Positions 20,881 to 30,223 of a DNA stretch of 64,000 bases are shown here, piece after piece. How positions within the stretch are numbered: position 1 is the first letter of the stretch; every line of letters starts with the position of its first letter. The stretch is from the NCBI RefSeq assembly GCF_029931775.1, contig NC_079312.1, positions 13,833,821 to 13,897,820 of the forward strand. Reading direction: 5' to 3'. The translations under genes were made by a program, and so were the position numbers. Below the pieces are notes generated by a model, which was not told the origin of the DNA, ran no database searches, and saw nothing but the letters and a program-made list of their open reading frames with translations. The DNA comes from Euleptes europaea (Eukaryota > Chordata > Lepidosauria > Squamata > Sphaerodactylidae).

Positions 20881-21680
20881 GAAAAGGGAAAGAACAGCAA
20901 ACGCTAGTAGAGGAAGGGAGGGGGGAGGAATGGAGAAAGGAAGGAAGGAACTGGGAAAGGAAAGAAGGAAGGAAGAAAGAAAGGGGGGAGGGATGGAGAA
21001 AGAAAGGAAGAAAGGAAGGAACTGGGAAAGGAAAGAGAAGGAAGGAACTGGGGAAGAAAGGATGAAAGGGAGGAAGGATGGAAGGAAGAGTGGGGGAGGG
21101 ACAGAAAGGAAGGAAGGAAGGAACTGGGAAAGGAAAGAGAAGGAAGGAACGGGAAGAAAGGATGAAAGGAAGGATGGAAGGAAGGAAGAATGGGGAGAGG
21201 GACAGAGAAAGAAATGAAGGAAGGGGGAAAGGAAAGAAGGAAGGAACTGGGGAAGAAAGGAAAAGGAGGAAGGAAGGAAGAATGGGGGGAGGGACAAAGG
21301 AAGGAAGGGGGAAAGGAAAGAAGGAAGAAACTGGGGAAGAAAGGGAGGAAGGATGAAAGGAAGGAAGAGTGGGGGAGGGACAGAAAGAAAGGAAGGAAGG
21401 GGGAAAGGAAAGAAGGAAGGAACGGGAAGAAAGGATGAAAGGGAGGAAGGATGGAAGGAAGAGGGGGAGGGACAGAAAGAAAAGAAGGAACTGGGAAAGG
21501 AAAGAAGGAAGGAACTGGGGAAGAAAGGATGAAAGGGAGGAAGAGTGGGGGGAGGGACAGAGAGAAAGGAAGGAAGGGGGAAAGGAAAGAAGGAAGGAAC
21601 TGGGGAAGAAAGGATGAAAGGGAGGAAGGAAGGAAGAGTGGGTGAGGGACAGAAAGGAAGGAAGGAACTGGGAAAGGAAG
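20880..21680 (+). repeat. 800-bp purine array (GGAA/GAAA) with higher-order units
   Basis: One strand is almost pure purine. Repeats of GAAGGAACTGGGAAAGGAAA and GTGGGGGAGGGACAGAAAGA recur about every 90-120 bp. Long open frames (Glu/Lys/Arg/Gly-rich or Pro/Phe/Ser-rich) are composition artefacts. Confidence 0.95.
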
Positions 21681-21689
21681 GCAGCCTGG

Positions 21690-22310
21690 AGCTGGACTTT
21701 TGGGAGCCGCCTGAGGGGGGCGAGGAGGAGGAAGGCGGCGAGGAGGAGAGTTTACCCCTTCCAAGTGGGCCAGTGATTAAGGCGCCAAATCCGCCCCCCG
21801 CCCTGGAAGTTCCCCCACAAGATCTCGGCCGGGCAAGACGCGACCTGCGCGGGGGGCGGGAAGGCGTTGCGCCAGACCGGCTCCAAACTCTCAGTCTGAG
21901 GCTCAGGGAGGGCAAAGCGACCCAGGAAGCATCGCCATCCCCGCCTGGGGCAAGGCGGAGCCAACAGGAGGAGGAGGAGGTGGGGGGGTGAGAGGTTGCC
22001 CAGCTCCAGTCGCCCATAGAGACAGAGGAGGGAAGGCGACGGTGGCTGAAACAAGGACTGTGCAGCCGCGCCTCACTCCTCACCGTGGAGAGAAGGAAGG
22101 GAGGAGGGAGGAGCCCCCTCTCTGCCAAACCAAGGCGCGCAGCCGGGCGGCAAGAAAAGACGGGGGGGTGGCAGCTGAGGGGCTCTTGTCGTTCTCCGGC
22201 CGCCGCCGCAATGGTGGGAGGCGGGGACGGCACTGGGGCAAGAAGGAGGAAGGGCCATTCCTTCCTCTCTCGGAGACCCTCCCGCTGCTTTGGCCAGCTA
22301 ACCTATCTCA
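21690..22310. other. GC-rich segment, no gene recognised
   Basis: GC- and CpG-rich unique-looking DNA next to the purine array. It may be the core of the hAT element starting at 20,443, as other hAT copies here have GC-rich cores. Open frames have no recognisable domain. Confidence 0.4.
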
Positions 22311-22913
22311 TAGGGTTGCCAATATCTCCTCATACATAATGTAACCCCGTTATTACAGATCCTATCCTCCACTACCAATAGAAATAGCACCCTATCCTCC
22401 TCTACATGACAGCCCTTCAAATACTTAAAGAGTAATCATATTCCCCTTCAAACTCCTCCAGGCTGAACATTCCCAGTTTCCACAGAACTGGGAAGAAGAC
22501 CCGTCCATTTATCCTATGACTGCTTCTCTTACTCAGGAGTCTTTGGTGAGGTCCCTTGTCAAAAGCCTTTTGGAAGTCCAGGAGGAGGAGGAGAAGAGGT
22601 TTTTTTATATGCTTTGTGGGTTTTACTGATTGTGTTGTTAAGAAGAAAGAGTTGGTTTTTATATGCCAACTTTCTCGACCTTTTAAGGAGAATCAAACCA
22701 GTTTATAATTACCTTCCCTTCTCCTCCTCACAACAGACACCCTGTGAGGTAGGTGAGGCTGAGAGAGCTCTAAGAAAACTGACTAGCCCAAGATCACTCA
22801 GTAGGCTTCATATGGAGGTATGGGGAAACCAACCAGGTTCACCAGATTAGAGTCTGCCGCTCATGTGAAGGAGGAATCAATCTTGGTTCTCCAGATTATT
22901 GTCCACCACTCTT

Positions 22914-25034
22914 TTTTTTTTTATAAATTTTTATTGATTTTTTAAAGCTATAAATTCTCCATAATTTTGACAACAGCGTAAAAATAATGTCACAATCGCA
23001 ATTATATTGATTGTTGTCTTAATTACCATTAAACATAAAAAATATGACAACTTCCCCATCACCTCCATCTACCTCTTAATAAAGTATTATTAGCCTTCGT
23101 TAACATATACTGATCCTAGCATTAATTTCATTCTAAAGTTTCATGTTTTATAAAGTTTTACATTCTGGATCAAAATAAAAAGTAGCCTTCCATTATTCCC
23201 AGATCTTGTACATTATCACAATGATTCCTTCAATACTCCCCTTTTCCCCAGTTTCTCCAACTCCACCAGTTCTAGCGTTAAAATGATTTAATCCCTTTAT
23301 TCTGAAACCTTTGTCCCTTTCCATTTAACATAAATTTAAAATAGCCATGCCACCCGTCCACACTGTCAAAGCCTTCCAATCCAGCAATCATATTTAAGTC
23401 AATCCTTTAACCATGGTCTAATACTTCCTTCTGTAACTGAAATAAGTCAGTCAGGTATGGGAACAAGATTTCTTTGTTTTCTCTCATTTCCTCAGGCAAG
23501 GTGCATATCCAAAAATAATTCTTTCTGGGCTTAATCCCCATCGTGGCTTCAATCTGTGTTCCTTGATCTGCTCTCTTCTTCCTTGTATCCACACGTCCTT
23601 CCATGTCTTTTTTAAATGAAAAGTCCATTTCTTGTATGTCTGGTCTCTTTGTCGCCGGCTGGTTACTTTCTTGAACTTCTGTCTTCTTCTTTATATCCTG
23701 ATATTCTTCTGTGACTTTTTGGGCAGAAGAATCCATTGCTTGTATGTCCATATTTGTAGTCATCATTTGAATTTTCAAGACTTTTATGTCTTCTGTAACC
23801 AGATTCAACTTCTGATTACATACCAGTGATGATTGGTCAAGAGTCATCATCACTGAAATCAATTGAGCCATCTGTGTAGAAATCTGTTTTAATTGTTTAA
23901 TTGTCGCCTCAGAATATTTAGCAAACATGTCCTGTACTTTTTTTTCCATGATTGAATTCAGTAGAATTCCCTTTGATTTCATAAGAGCAGGGCTATGTAT
24001 TTAGCCAGATCAGGGAGAGGCTCCAGAGTATGTAACTTTATTAAAAATTTGATGGTCATCTAGCAGGAGTCCAGCATGTAGTTAATAGAGAATACTTTAT
24101 TGTCCAACTTAATATCTTTTTCGGGTTGAAAAAATAAGTATTTAAACTTAAAAAAACTTTTTAAAGTTAAAAATACCAACGAGTTTTACCAGACGCTCTA
24201 GATCGGCTGAGCCAGGAAGTATTCCAGGGATTACCTAATCGTAGACCTTCTATCGTCTCTTCTCTATGGTTATTACCTTCAGGAGTGGTTTTGGTGTAAC
24301 ACGAGTAAGACGAATTTCCGGTCTTACGACCTTCTTCCTGTTGATTTGTAGAGCAGTGGAGAGGTAAAGCACAGAGTCTTCCGGTCAAAGGATCCTCTTT
24401 GTTGTACACGTGGCTGGAGGACCTTTTTTTCCTCATGTAACTTCTCAAAAGTTCCTCCCTCCCCTTCCTTTAAGAACGCGTCGGATTGGCAGATCTTACA
24501 TCAATCATTCAAGCTCGTTGTTTTAATTTAAGTTGATCAGTTTGATAAGGCTCCTGCTGCTTTATCTGATGGATCTCATACAACAAAATCATCCAGTTCA
24601 ATTAAGGGAGAAAAACGGTTACCAGGAATATTTTCTTCAACCCCCTGTTATTCGATGACGCCAGTGAAAGACGAAGGATTCTTATCTACTCACTTGGGCG
24701 CCCGGAGGTGAGGCTTTAATCTTAATGTAGTCCTTATGATGTTTATAGGGTGCTGGAGGGTAGAGTCTAAAGCCGAAGTTGCGTGCTGGCGATTTCAATC
24801 CCTTCGTGCCCACGGGACCAAACGTCTGAAACTCCGGGGGGCTTATTAAAGCTACCTCAGAGTATTCAGGAGGTCAAACCGCATATATGGCTGCAGGGAA
24901 TTCCTGCCTCTCAGCCCACTTGCAAGGGCTGGGTTGGGGTGCAATAAAACACCCCAAATCACACGCAAACTTGGATACTCCCCAGGAGCCCCTGGGAAGA
25001 CGCAGCACTCAGCCCAGCTCAGCACCGGAAGTTC
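22914..25034 (-). mobile_element. L1-type LINE with ORF1 but no ORF2 (half-L1)
   Basis: A perfect 16-bp target duplication, attgtccaccactctt (22,898-22,913 and 25,035-25,050), bounds it, with a poly(A) tail after AATAAA on the minus strand. Order on the minus strand: ~1.05 kb 5' UTR, ORF1, ~0.5 kb 3' UTR. ORF2 is wholly absent between two normal ends, as in mammalian HAL1 elements. Confidence 0.75.
23407..23982 (-). CDS. L1 ORF1-like protein, C-terminally shortened
   Basis: 191 aa. Residues 1-130 are a coiled coil (EKKVQDMFAKYSEATIKQLK..., heptad-rich). Near the end comes the start of an L1 ORF1p RRM (RKNYFWICTLPEEMRENKEI, compare the usual R(N)N(L/I)RIxGLPE). It stops within the RRM, so nucleic-acid chaperone function is unlikely. 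The start ATG is the first in frame after the 5' UTR. Confidence 0.65.
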   Translation of the reverse strand: MKSKGILLNSIMEKKVQDMFAKYSEATIKQLKQISTQMAQLISVMMTLDQSSLVCNQKLNLVTEDIKVLKIQMMTTNMDIQAMDSSAQKVTEEYQDIKKKTEVQESNQPATKRPDIQEMDFSFKKDMEGRVDTRKKRADQGTQIEATMGIKPRKNYFWICTLPEEMRENKEILFPYLTDLFQLQKEVLDHG

Positions 25035-25275
25035 ATTGTCCACCACTCTTAACCACTACACCACGCTGGCTCCTGGATGGCTATTGGATCAGAGTAGGAT
25101 GGCTACTGGATCACATATGTTAACCTGCTCAAAGAACTTCAAAAGATTGGTGAGGCAGGACTTATTTCAACTTTGCAGAAGCCCTCCTGATTTTTCCCTT
25201 ATTGTACTTTGTTCCTCAATGTGATTACTAATAATGTCTTTAATAACAGTTTCTACTAATTTGCCTGGAACAGTT

Positions 25276-25497
25276 GTTAGTGGGGTTGCCAGGTCCCTCT
25301 TCATCATCAGTGGGAGATTTTTGGGGTGGAGCCTGAGGAGGGCAGAGTTTGAGGAGGGGATCAACTTCAATGCCATAGAGCCCAGTTGCCAGAGCAGCCA
25401 TTTTCTCCAGGTGAACTGATCTCTCTTGGCTGAAGATCAGTTGTAATAGCAGGAGATCTTCAGCCACCACCTGGAAGTTGGCAACCCTAGTTGTTAG
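25276..25497 (+). mobile_element. Foldback MITE, AGGGTTGCCA family
   Basis: GGGGTTGCCAGGTCCCTCTT to AGTTGGCAACCCT-type end. 9-bp target duplication agttgttag on both sides. Confidence 0.7.
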
Positions 25498-25552
25498 GCT
25501 AGTTAGGCTGCAGCTTCCAAACACGCTTGTATAGTAACTTCAAGGGTAACCA

Positions 25553-25640
25553 GGACCAAGAGAACACAGGCAGGATAATGCTGCTGCTGGACTTGATGGA
25601 CCTCGGTCTGATGCAGCATAGCCTTTCTTATGTTCTTATG
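25553..25640 (+). mobile_element. CR1 3' tail
   Basis: ACACAGGCAGGATAATGCTG to GCCTTTCTTATGTTCTTATG. Confidence 0.75.
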
Positions 25641-25954
25641 ACCAAGGGAAGCCCCACAGGTAGCCTTGGGATCTTTGGGAATGTGAACATTGGGTCTTAC
25701 GATAGATTTCAGTAATCACAATATCCTTAAATTTTTTAACGTGGCCTCAACATGTGTCGAAAATCTAATTGCTTGGCTTTTTCAGACATCTGGTGTTTCT
25801 CTTGAAATTCAACTGTCACAAAGAGTTGACAGATTTAACTATGCACGTGACTGTCCAGCACTCCCATTTTCAAACCACCCACCACGCACCCTACGCGGCA
25901 ACCAAAACTCTGAAAGAAAAGGGCATTACGAACTGTGTTGAAGACACAGTGTTA

Positions 25955-26162
25955 TCTATACCCCAGTTTTCCCCAGTGGGGACCCAAAACAGTTCACAAC
26001 ATTGTTCAGCTGCCCTCTGCTTATCCTCACAACAACCCTGTGAGGTAGGTGAGGCTGAGGGAGTGACAACCCCAGAGTCACCCAGGGAGCATCCACGACT
26101 GAGTGTGAATCAGATCCTGGGTCTCCCAGATTCAAGTCCAACACACTACACAACACTGGCTC
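25955..26162 (-). mobile_element. MIR-like tRNA SINE
   Basis: Plus strand reads CAACCCTGTGAGGTAGGTGA, AGTCACCCAGGGAGC and ends in a reversed tRNA-like head (CACTACACAACACTGGCTC). Confidence 0.6.
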
Positions 26163-26394
26163 TCAGTCACGTACAAACTCTGTTTCTGTGAGGCCAGACA
26201 AACGTTCAGCACAAAGGAAGCAGATCTGAAGATGTAATTGGGGGCAGATGGGTTCAAGAGAGAATCCATCAGGCTTGTTAATTAATTTGCATGATTCACC
26301 TCTGAATCTAGAGATACCAGCCTCCAGGTGGGGCCTGGGAATCCCCTGAAATTACAGCTCATCTCCAGACTACACAGATCAGTTCCCGTTGGGG

Positions 26395-26577
26395 TTGCCA
26401 GGTCCCTCTTTGCCACCAGTGGGATGTTTTTGGGGCAGAGCCTGAGGAGGGGAGGGACTTCAATGCCATAGAGTCCAATTGCCAAAGCATCCATTTTCTC
26501 CAGATGAACTGATCTCGGCTGGAGATCAGTTGTAATAGCCGGAGATCTCCAGCTAGTACCTGGAGGTTGGCAACCTT
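26395..26577 (+). mobile_element. Foldback MITE, AGGGTTGCCA family
   Basis: GGGGTTGCCAGGTCCCTCTT to GGAGGTTGGCAACCTT, flanked by near-identical agttccc. Confidence 0.7.
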
Positions 26578-27089
26578 AGTTCCCCTGGTGAAAATGGAGG
26601 GTGGAATCTATGGGCCTTGGTCTGACCCAGCATGGCTTTTCTTATGTTCTTAGGGTGGGATATGCTCATGACAGGCAGGTAGATAGTAACAGGTTAAATA
26701 TTTACATGAAGTGTCTTTCATATAGGAATTTTTTAACATGGGGAAATGCCTGTTGATTTGCCACAGAGCAACGGTCCTATCTGGACCCATCATAATAAAA
26801 TCACTCACACGTATTTGAGTAAATTGCTAAGCAGTTTCACAGAAAGAGCAGATAATTCATCGAAGTTTTCATCTTGTTGTAAACCGCCCTGAGCCCTGCT
26901 TGGTAGGGGGAGGGCAGCATATAATAAAATTTTTATATTATTTGTAGCAATGGGCTCAGAACTGTTATCGCCTTCCTGACAGTACTTATCAGTTTGGGCA
27001 AATCACACATTCTTTTAAGTTTAACATACCACCTGAGAAGATGAATTGATATATATTTTCCCCGGCCCAGTAGCGGATATGAATGGCAG
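26578..27089. other. Spacer: CR1 tail and L2-like tail only
   Basis: 26,607-26,652 is a CR1 3' tail. 26,873-26,935 resembles an L2 3' UTR (AAACCGCCCTGAGCCCTGCT). Nothing else recognised. Confidence 0.4.
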
Positions 27090-27285
27090 CTTTGGATGAG
27101 GATGGAAAGGCAGCAGGTAAAGAGGAAAACCCAACATGAGATGGATTGACTCTATAGCGCAAGCAACGGCCCTCACTCTGCAAGACCTGAGCAAGGATGT
27201 TAACAAAAGGACATTTTGGAGGACATTAATTGATAGGGTCTCCGTAAGTCAAAAGCGACTTGACGGCATTTAACACACACACGTT
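27090..27285 (+). mobile_element. RTE-BovB LINE 3' end
   Basis: GAGATGGATTGACTCTATAG ... GACTTGACGGCATTTAACAC, the BovB 3' end with a CA tail. Confidence 0.7.
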
Positions 27286-27375
27286 GGTATTGAGAGGTTG
27301 ACTACCTCTCAATATGGAGGTTCCATTTTGGCACCATGGCTAGAAGTCACTGACGGACCTCTCCTTCATGAATGT

Positions 27376-27590
27376 GTAGGGTTGCCAGGTCCCTCTTCGC
27401 TACTGGCAGGAGGTTTTTGGGCCGCAGCCTGAGGAGGGCGGGGTTTGGGGAGGGGAGGGACTTCAACGCCATAGAGTCCAATTGTCAAAGCGGCCGTTTT
27501 CTCCAGGTGATCTGATCTCTGTCGTCTGGAGATTAGTTGAAATAGCAGGAGATCTCCAGCTAGTACCTGGAGGTTAGTCAACACTAAACA
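27376..27590 (+). mobile_element. Foldback MITE, AGGGTTGCCA family
   Basis: AGGGTTGCCAGGTCCCTCTT start; the far end has drifted (GGAGGTTAGTCAACACT). Confidence 0.65.
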
Positions 27591-27683
27591 AAGGTTACTT
27601 ATGCTGAATAACGTTAGTTGCAGAAATAAACAGCACACAGCTCAATATTACAATAAATAGAAGCTATTTAGTAATGTATAAGG

Positions 27684-29207
27684 CCGTGTTGGCGAACCTA
27701 TGGCACGCGTGCCCGACCTGGCACGCGTAGCCCTCTCTGCCGGCACGCGGGTAAGTGGCTCGGGACGGGACCGAAAGTCCAGGCGGGCGAGGCAGCGACG
27801 GATGGAAGCGGTGGAGAGAGAGCCAGCCCGCTTCCCGAGGGACGGGGCGAGGAACCGGCAAGCCAGCAGCCAGGAAAAGACGGAGCGCAGAGACGCGGCG
27901 GCGCGCTGCCGCACCCCAGCTGTAGCCCCGCCGCCCGGTCGCGCCTGCGCCAGTCAGAGGACTTGGCTGGGGGCGTGGGGAGGAGGGCAGGATGTTTCAG
28001 CCCTCCCTCTAGTCCCGCCCCCAAGACCTTATTAGGGCTGAAACATCCTGCCCTCCTCCCCACGCCCCCAGCCAAGTCCTCTGACTGGCGCAGGCGCGAC
28101 CGGGCGGCGGGGCTACAGCTGGGGTGCGGCAGCGCGCCGCCGCGTCTCTGCGCTCCGTCTTTTCCTGGCTGCTGGCTTGCCGGTTCCTCGCCCCGTCCCT
28201 CGGGAAGCGGGCTGGCTCTCTCTCCACCGCTTCCATCCGTCGCTGCCTCGCCCGCCTGGACTTTCGGTCCCGTCCCGAGCCACTTACCCGCGTGCCGGCA
28301 GAGGAGGCTCCACCCCCACCAAAGGTCGACCACGAAGCCTCTCCTCACCGCCCCATTTCTGGTTTATTCCCCCCACACACACACACACAAGAGAGGTGGT
28401 GTGTGAGGTAAAGCGCCACCCTCCCCCTCCCCCTCCCCCTCCCCTCACAGCACGGCCGGGTTTTGAATGCGCGCTCGAGGGCCGGCAGCGCCAAGGCGGG
28501 CGGCGAGGAGGAGGTCGGGGGTGGGGGGTGGGGAAAGCAATGTTTGATTCAAAACTCTGCATGGGGGGTTATTGGCCATTTATGAATGGGAGGTTTTGCA
28601 TTGGATTTGCCATTCAGATGCACATTTTCCCCATCCAGATCCTCAGAACTCAACAATAAGCCCCCTTGCAGAGTTTTTTTTCAGACGGAACCCTCTGAAT
28701 ATAGAGCAGGTTTTGCTTCATATATTTGCCTTAGGGTTGCCAGGTGTCTCTCCCCCAATCATTTACCTCTTTCCCTGATGGTTCAGTTACAAATATCAAG
28801 TTTCACTTTGAAGAAGAGTTGGTTTTTATATGCCGACTTTCTCTACCACTTAAGGAAGAATCAAACCGGCTTTCAATCACCTTCCCCTCCCCACAACAGA
28901 TACCCTGGCCATTTATGCATGGTCAGTTTTGATGTTCACTAAAAGCTCTTTTTTAAAATGCAAATTTAAAACTGCCTATTCACGGTCTCGAAGCAAAAGG
29001 AGAAATTCCACCCCTCCCACTCGCCTGCTCCTTTGTTCCTGTTTGCATAACCATTAGCATGTGCATAGCTAACCCGCCACTGTTATTTTGCATGGTTCCT
29101 TCAGGGGGATTCTTCAGGTTAAATTGCCGTGTTGGCACTTTGCGATATATAAGAGGGTTTGGGGTTGCAGTTTGGGCACTCAGTCTCTAAAAGGTTCGCC
29201 ATCACTG
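27684..29207 (-). mobile_element. hAT-family element containing a large palindrome
   Basis: Left end CCGTGTTGGCGAACCTATGG and right end (inverted) CAGTGATGGCGAACCTTTTA are the same termini as in the hAT at 56,429-57,991. The interior holds a 269-bp inverted repeat and ~600 bp shared with other copies. No clear 8-bp target duplication here and no transposase frame. Confidence 0.65.
27735..28303. repeat. Near-perfect 569-bp palindrome (269-bp arms, 31-bp spacer)
   Basis: 27,735-28,003 and 28,035-28,303 are reverse complements over 269 bp with no mismatch that I could find by eye. The arms are GC- and CpG-rich. The 31-bp spacer runs from TCCCTCTAGTCCC to ACCTTATTA. Confidence 0.85.
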
Positions 29208-29246
29208 GCCTATAAACTTCGTTTATGGGATAACATATATGCTTTC

Positions 29247-29249
<3 letters not shown>

Positions 29250-29318
<69 letters not shown>
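29250..29318 (+). repeat. (TATC)n microsatellite
   Basis: About 17 units of CTAT/GATA followed by an AT-rich stretch. Confidence 0.95.
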
Positions 29319-29319
<1 letters not shown>

Positions 29320-30000
29320 CACTATATATATAATATATATATATAAACACTCATAGGTGTATGAGGTGCTATTCTCAGGTATGAGATAATAGCATCAGCC
29401 ACATATATATTCTGCACACACATGGAAGCTTTGGGAACATTGGTTTCCCCAACTGTAAGAGGCCAACAGATTACATGGCTTGCCTGGTACGGGCTTTCCC
29501 CAGTAGAGAAAAACAGTGTCTTACCTTCACTGTTAGGAATGTGGATCACAAGACCAAGGGCTTGCTTAGAGACAGGCTGGGGCAATCTCTATAGTCTATT
29601 CTAATGAGATATTGGAATAGACACCCAATGTGCATTGAATCTACGCAATTGTAACGCCCCTGACCAGAGGCGATAAAGGTTTTTGCAATCCTTTGTTCGG
29701 TGTGGGAAGTGTCCTGCGCCTCGGGGCAGTTCTCACCTGGTATGTCTATTGGGCCTCATAAACAGACTATTTTGAACCATCAACCTCCTACTGTGTTATT
29801 GTCATTGGGAATTGATACAATAACTCAGGCACACTTCGTTTGTGGTCATGGCCAAGGCATTGGGACGACTGCATAAGAGACCAGCCGCCCGTGGGGAAAG
29901 CTTGGAAGCAGAGGAATAAGGGAGGAAGGTGCAAGATGGGAAAGATCTTTTCCGACAAAATCTCCGAGGATTTATTGTTGCAGGGCCTTCTCCAGCTGCG

Positions 30001-30020
30001 AACTACATTTCCCAGAAGCC
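30001..30020 (+). promoter_or_regulatory. ZNF143/Staf-type promoter element of gene B
   Basis: AACTACATTTCCCAGAAGCC matches the SBS motif and is homologous to 2499-2518 upstream of gene A. It lies ~125 bp before the proposed start codon. Confidence 0.5.
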
Positions 30021-30142
30021 CCTGCAAGCCAGAAAGAGGTTCGTCTAGGATTTTCTTGGTGTAGGAGTCAATCAAGCGGAGTGAGCAAACATTCAACCCT
30101 CCCCTTTTTTTTAGTCGCCTTCCGGATTTCGAGTGAAAGGTT

Positions 30143-30223
30143 ATGGAATTGAAAAGGGTCTCTCCTCTGCCGCGTTTTCCCTATGGGGAGGGAGAATTGG
30201 GCTTTTGCATCTTGGAAGGAATT
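30143..30223 (+). CDS. Gene B exon 1, proposed start exon
   Basis: [20 protein letters not shown] and on to ...ILEGI, GTGAGT donor at 30,224, phase 0. Homologous to gene A exon 1, G at -3 and +4 of the ATG. Confidence 0.55.

Larger units (their letters stand above)
22640..25073 (-). mobile_element. tRNA-derived SINE split by L1
   Basis: 22,640-22,913 holds the tail and body, 25,051-25,073 the tRNA-like head (CACTACACCACGCTGGCTCC on plus). The SINE is cut by the L1 between them. Confidence 0.85.
22330..25760 (-). mobile_element. Old CR1-like LINE, split by nested insertions
   Basis: 22,330-22,600, about 25,080-25,275 and 25,500-25,760 read as antisense CR1-type RT and 3' sequence (CTTTGGTGAGGTCCCTTGTC, ACTAATTTGCCTGGAACAGT). 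A SINE, an L1 and a foldback MITE lie inside. Confidence 0.5.

Noticed and set aside
20845-22233. Long minus-strand open frame (over 450 codons, Pro/Phe/Ser-rich)
   Set aside because: It is the translation of the purine array; any frame there stays open and there is no domain or splice support.
27698-28406. Paired Arg/Pro/Ala-rich open frames on both strands
   Set aside because: Same protein appears twice only because of the palindrome; CpG-rich DNA lacks stops. No domain.
29250-29318. CRISPR-like regular repeat
   Set aside because: Plain tetranucleotide microsatellite; the DNA is vertebrate.
29355-29840. LTR-like stretch with a possible polyadenylation region
   Set aside because: No matching ends, target duplication or internal sequence; could be ordinary spacer.
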